Below, piece by piece: positions 49,706 to 53,093 of a stretch of DNA of 53,093 nucleotides. The position numbers and the translations under genes are program-made. The notes below the pieces were generated by a model. The model ran no database searches. It had not been told where the DNA came from and saw only the letters and a list, made by a program, of their open reading frames with translations. The DNA comes from Dorea sp. (GTDB taxonomy: Bacteria > Bacillota > Clostridia > Lachnospirales > Lachnospiraceae): the NCBI GenBank assembly GCA_022769185.1, contig JALEKG010000046.1:1-53093 (forward strand), given 5' to 3'. The first letter of the stretch is position 1, and each line of letters begins with the position of its first letter.

Positions 49706-50779
49706 ATGAAAATTATTGTATTAGCCGGAGGACTCAGCCCTGAGCGTGACGTATCTCTCATATCAGGAGCGGGAATCTGCCGTACTTTAAGAGAAAATGG
49801 ACATCAGGCTTTTCTTCTTGATCTGTTCTTTGGACTTCCATACGATCCAGACCGTCTGGAAGAAGTATTTGACCTGCCGGATGCCGGTCTTGGAATTGCA
49901 GAAGGGATCCGTACCACCGCACCGGATCTGGAAGCGTTAAGAAAATCCCGTCCGGATCAGTCCGAAAGTGAATTTGGTCCTAATGTCATTGAATTATGCC
50001 GTATGGCAGACATTACATTCTTAGGACTTCATGGTTCCATCGGTGAAAATGGAAAATTACAGGCTACCTTCGATACCCTTGGTATTCATTACACCGGTCC
50101 GAACTCTCTCGGATGTTCCTTGTCTATGAATAAATTAGTAGCAAAACAAATCTTCAAAATGTCTGGTGTTCCGACACCAAGAGGTACTTCTCTGAATCTG
50201 AAAACGAAGGATACTCCTCTGAAAGATCTGGGATATTATCTTCCACTGGTAATCAAGCCTTGTGCGAATGGTTCCAGTATCGGTGTGTATATCTGTCATA
50301 CGGAAGAAGAGTATGCAGATGCGATCCACCGTTCTTTCGACATTGACCATACCGATGAAGTAGTAATCGAACCTTACATCAAAGGACGCGAATTCGCCTG
50401 CGGAATTTTTGCGGGAAAAGCGCTTCCTCTGGTTGAGATCATCCCGAAGGATGGCGTATTCAGTTATGAGAATAAATATCAGGATGGCGGAGCAAAAGAG
50501 ATCTGTCCACCGGTTTCTCTGGATCAGGAGACACAGGAAAAGATTCAGCGTGCAGGAGAAAAAGCCTTTGAGGCACTGCGTATGGATGTTTATTCCCGTG
50601 CAGACTTTATCGTAGATGACTCTGACGGTGAATTCTACTGCCTGGAAGTGAATGCCCTGCCGGGTATGACTCCTGCAAGCCTTCTTCCGAAAGCTGCCAA
50701 AGAAGCAGGATATGAATACAGCGCTCTGTGCGAAGCGATTATCCAGGAATCCATCAAAACACGTTATCAATGCAAATAA
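49706..50779 (+). CDS. ddl: D-alanine--D-alanine ligase
   Basis: 357 residues of the ATP-grasp family. N-terminal LAGGLSPERDVSLISGAGIC, then GLHGSIGENGKLQATFDTLGIHYTGPNSLGCSLSMNK, the ATP-binding GSSIGV (KPCANGSSIGVYIC) and the C-terminal FYCLEVNALPGMTPASLLPKAAKEAG (metal-binding ENAxPG-type motif as EVNALPG). It makes the D-Ala-D-Ala dipeptide for peptidoglycan. RBS AAAGGAGACAACATT. It is in an operon-like order with murF (100 nt apart, with a terminator-like hairpin between). Confidence 0.95.
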   Translation: MKIIVLAGGLSPERDVSLISGAGICRTLRENGHQAFLLDLFFGLPYDPDRLEEVFDLPDAGLGIAEGIRTTAPDLEALRKSRPDQSESEFGPNVIELCRMADITFLGLHGSIGENGKLQATFDTLGIHYTGPNSLGCSLSMNKLVAKQIFKMSGVPTPRGTSLNLKTKDTPLKDLGYYLPLVIKPCANGSSIGVYICHTEEEYADAIHRSFDIDHTDEVVIEPYIKGREFACGIFAGKALPLVEIIPKDGVFSYENKYQDGGAKEICPPVSLDQETQEKIQRAGEKAFEALRMDVYSRADFIVDDSDGEFYCLEVNALPGMTPASLLPKAAKEAGYEYSALCEAIIQESIKTRYQCK

Positions 50780-50822
50780 CCTGCCACCGGCAGCTCATTT
50801 TGTATACTCAGGTATAAAAACT

Positions 50823-50855
50823 GGCCTCACCTCCATTGTAGAGGTCTGGCCTTTT
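50823..50855 (+). terminator. Possible attenuator/terminator between ddl and murF
   Basis: GGCC-TC-ACCTC (50823-50833) against GAGGT-CT-GGCC (50841-50851), followed by TTTT. Modest strength, so partial readthrough to murF is likely. Confidence 0.55.
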
Positions 50856-50878
50856 CTGACGCAAGGAGGACAGAAAAC

Positions 50879-52252
50879 ATGAAGAATCTTACCTTAGAAA
50901 ATATTACCCGCGCCTGCCATGGCACGTATCACGGTGATAGTAGTAAACTTGGGGAAGAAGTATCCGGTGTTGTCATCGACAGCCGTAAGGTAAAACCCGG
51001 ATATCTGTTCGTCGCGATTGACGGCGAACGCGTAAATGCACATAAGTTCATCCCTGATACAATCCAGGCCGGAGCTATATGTGTCGTTTCCCATGAAGAT
51101 CTGGGAGAAACAGATTATCCGTATATTCTGGTTGAATCCACCGGACAGGCTCTTTTAGACATCGCAAAGCTGTACCGGGATTCCTTTGATATAAAGGTTG
51201 TCGGAATCACCGGAAGCGTAGGAAAGACAAGCACCAAGGAAATGATTGCTTCTGTTTTAGCTCAAAAATATAAAGTTCATAAGACACTTGGTAATTTTAA
51301 TAATGAATGGGGTCTTCCGATCACCATCTTCGACATGCCGGAGGATACTGAAGTCGCAGTTCTGGAAATGGGTGTCAATCATTTCGGAGAAATGCGCCGT
51401 CTTTCTTCTGTTGCAAGTCCTGATATCTGTGTCATCACCAACATTGGTGTCGCGCATCTGGAATTTTTCAAAACCCGCGAGGGCATCCTTCAGGAAAAAT
51501 CTCAGATGATACAGGATATGAAGGATAAAGGAACGATCATCCTCAATGGAGATGATGACCTGCTGGCAGAGGTTGGTCCTGTCAAAGGTGTTACACCTGT
51601 ATTTTTCGGACAGGGCGAGAATAATCAGTTCCGGGCAGATAACATCCAGCCATTAGGGCTTCGTGGCACTGCCTGCACCATTACCCTGAAAGATGGATCT
51701 TCCTTTGACTGTGTCGTTCCAGTTCCGGGAATCCATATGGTAAGCAATGCTGTGGCCGGTGCCGCTGTCGGCTATGCACTCGGTCTTACAGTGGATGAGA
51801 TCAAAGCCGGTATCGAAGGACTTCCATCCATTCCGGGGCGTAACAACATTATCAAGACCGACCGTCTGATCATTCTGGATGACTGCTATAATGCCAATCC
51901 GATCTCTATGAAGGCCTCGATCGATGTCCTGAATATGGCAATCGGACGTAAAGTAGCGATCCTCGGCAATATGGGCGAGCTCGGAACCAATGAAAAGGAG
52001 CTCCACAAAGAAGTCGGAACCTATGCTGCAGAAAATCATATTGACCTGGTATGTGGAATCGGAGATCTTGCCAAAGATCTGATAGAAGGTGTCACCGAAG
52101 TCAATTCTTCCACAGAAGGAATCTGGTTTGCAACGAAAGAAGACTTCTTCCATTCTATGAAAGAAATATTGAAAGACGGAGATAATATTCTGGTGAAAGC
52201 ATCTCACGGAATGAATTTTCCGGAAATCGTATCTGCATTAGAAACACTATAA
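50879..52252 (+). CDS. murF: UDP-N-acetylmuramoyl-tripeptide--D-alanyl-D-alanine ligase
   Basis: 457 residues, Mur ligase with three domains. N-terminal substrate domain (VVIDSRKVKPGYLFVAIDGERVNAHKF in parts), central ATPase (ITGSVGKTSTKEMIA, VLEMGVNHFGEMRRL, NIGVAHLEFF), and C-terminal (LPSIPGRNNIIKTDRLIILDDCYNANPISMKASID in parts). It adds D-Ala-D-Ala, the product of the upstream ddl, to the UDP-MurNAc-tripeptide. RBS AAGGAGGACAGAAAAC. This ddl-murF neighbourhood is common. Confidence 0.96.
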   Translation: MKNLTLENITRACHGTYHGDSSKLGEEVSGVVIDSRKVKPGYLFVAIDGERVNAHKFIPDTIQAGAICVVSHEDLGETDYPYILVESTGQALLDIAKLYRDSFDIKVVGITGSVGKTSTKEMIASVLAQKYKVHKTLGNFNNEWGLPITIFDMPEDTEVAVLEMGVNHFGEMRRLSSVASPDICVITNIGVAHLEFFKTREGILQEKSQMIQDMKDKGTIILNGDDDLLAEVGPVKGVTPVFFGQGENNQFRADNIQPLGLRGTACTITLKDGSSFDCVVPVPGIHMVSNAVAGAAVGYALGLTVDEIKAGIEGLPSIPGRNNIIKTDRLIILDDCYNANPISMKASIDVLNMAIGRKVAILGNMGELGTNEKELHKEVGTYAAENHIDLVCGIGDLAKDLIEGVTEVNSSTEGIWFATKEDFFHSMKEILKDGDNILVKASHGMNFPEIVSALETL

Positions 52253-52269
52253 CAGGAGTAAAGAGTACA

Positions 52270-53088
52270 ATGGATTATCAGATTCTTGCACTGGATCTGG
52301 ATGGCACACTGACCAATTCCAAAAAGGAGATCTCCAGACCAACATTAGAAGCACTTATTGAAATACAAGAAGCCGGGAAAAAAGTAGTACTTGCAAGCGG
52401 ACGCCCGACCAAAGGCGTACTGCCGCTTGCAAAACAACTTCAGTTGGAAACATACGGAAGTTATGTTCTGTCCTTTAATGGAGGCCGTATCACCGACTGC
52501 CGCACCGGGCAGCTGATCTATCATAAAGCACTGCCTTCCGGCTGCGCAGAACCTGTATATCAGATCGTCCGGGAATACAAAGACGCCGGGATAGATATCC
52601 TTGCGTATACTCCCGAAAAAATTATTTCCGGTATCTGCCCAAACCAGTATAGCGAGCTTGAATCACGGATCAACCACATGGAAATCGATTGTGTCGGATC
52701 TGATTTCCTCTCTTATGTTTCCAAAGATTCCAATAAACTTCTGATCACTGGAGATCCGGACATCATTCCACAGATTCAGAAACGGCTGATAGAAAAGTTT
52801 CGTTCTTATCTGTATATTTACTGTTCTGACCCATTCTTCCTGGAGATCATGCCACCAGGTATAGACAAAGCACACTCTCTGCTTCGCCTTCTGACCAGTA
52901 TCGGACTTACATCAGAGCAGATGATCTGCTGTGGAGACGGATACAATGATCTGACAATGATCGAGACAGCCGGCCTGGGAGTTGCTATGGCGAATGCACA
53001 GCCTGCTGTATTAGAAAAAGCAGATTATATCACAAAATCTAATGATGAAGACGGTGTACTTCATGTCATCAATCAGTTTATGAGATAA
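52270..53088 (+). CDS. Cof-type HAD-superfamily phosphatase
   Basis: 272 residues, complete. HAD motif I LALDLDGTLTNSKKE (D-x-D), motif II ASGRPTKGVLPL, and motifs III/IV with GDGYNDLTMIETAGLGVAMANAQPAV. The cap is of type C2 (Cof/YkrA). Substrates of this family are sugar phosphates, FMN or others. RBS ACAGGAGTAAAGAGTAC. It follows murF by 17 nt and may be in the same operon. The stop ends 5 nt before the window edge. Confidence 0.92.
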   Translation: MDYQILALDLDGTLTNSKKEISRPTLEALIEIQEAGKKVVLASGRPTKGVLPLAKQLQLETYGSYVLSFNGGRITDCRTGQLIYHKALPSGCAEPVYQIVREYKDAGIDILAYTPEKIISGICPNQYSELESRINHMEIDCVGSDFLSYVSKDSNKLLITGDPDIIPQIQKRLIEKFRSYLYIYCSDPFFLEIMPPGIDKAHSLLRLLTSIGLTSEQMICCGDGYNDLTMIETAGLGVAMANAQPAVLEKADYITKSNDEDGVLHVINQFMR

Positions 53089-53093
53089 CTTTC

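Overview
The window looks like a chromosomal segment of a low-to-mid GC, endospore-forming Firmicute, most likely a gut Lachnospiraceae (Blautia/Dorea/Ruminococcus-like). This rests on spore genes (spoIIR, a SPOCS-LysM protein), AGGAGG-type ribosome binding sites, an ATP-type phosphofructokinase next to dnaE, and the style of the accessory genes. No rRNA, intact tRNA or CRISPR array was seen.

Layout. About 1-28 kb is an accessory region, nearly all on the minus strand, dense in defence and mobility genes and in broken genes. In order: a cut AAA/DUF4143 ATPase; a metallophosphoesterase N-terminus joined to a lacZ C-terminus; a small module with a 27-residue holin-like toxin, a probable antisense RNA, a chain of hairpins and a tRNA-like relic, flanked by 20/22 direct repeats; an XRE regulator, an ATPase relic, a VWA protein and a macro-domain protein; a Fic relic; a UvrD-like helicase; two copies of a PD-(D/E)XK (Rpn-type) gene with matching inverted ends and a conserved downstream hairpin; an ImmA/IrrE peptidase without its HTH; McrBC with an EVE domain; a four-gene cassette (methyltransferase, HNH protein, PLD-SF2 helicase-DUF3427, NUDIX); a three-gene cassette (GIY-YIG-DUF2075 helicase, MazG, CYTH); and an AbiE toxin-antitoxin pair.

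About 27.4-36.3 kb is a transition zone: cupin and ferredoxin genes divergent from a Crp/Fnr regulator, a 182-bp multibranched inverted-repeat element, a MATE transporter, a Gfo/Idh/MocA oxidoreductase, DUF4186, DUF1653, a SEC-C protein, an ArsC/Spx-like protein and an ABC-F ATPase.

About 36.4-53 kb is core genome. The minus strand carries pfkA, dnaE, an HPr-like protein, cvfB, an acyl-ACP thioesterase, spoIIR, a GntR regulator, ispE, a SPOCS-LysM protein and a lipoprotein. The plus strand carries plsC, pncB, ddl, murF and a HAD phosphatase.

The strongest candidates for something undescribed are the two adjacent helicase/nuclease cassettes at 17.7-25.4 kb, which between them carry three unrelated nucleotide-hydrolase folds; the type I toxin module with its structured RNA near 3 kb; the multibranched element at 29.1 kb; and the inverted-end PD-(D/E)XK units. 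Family assignments come from recognising motifs by eye. No database search was run.
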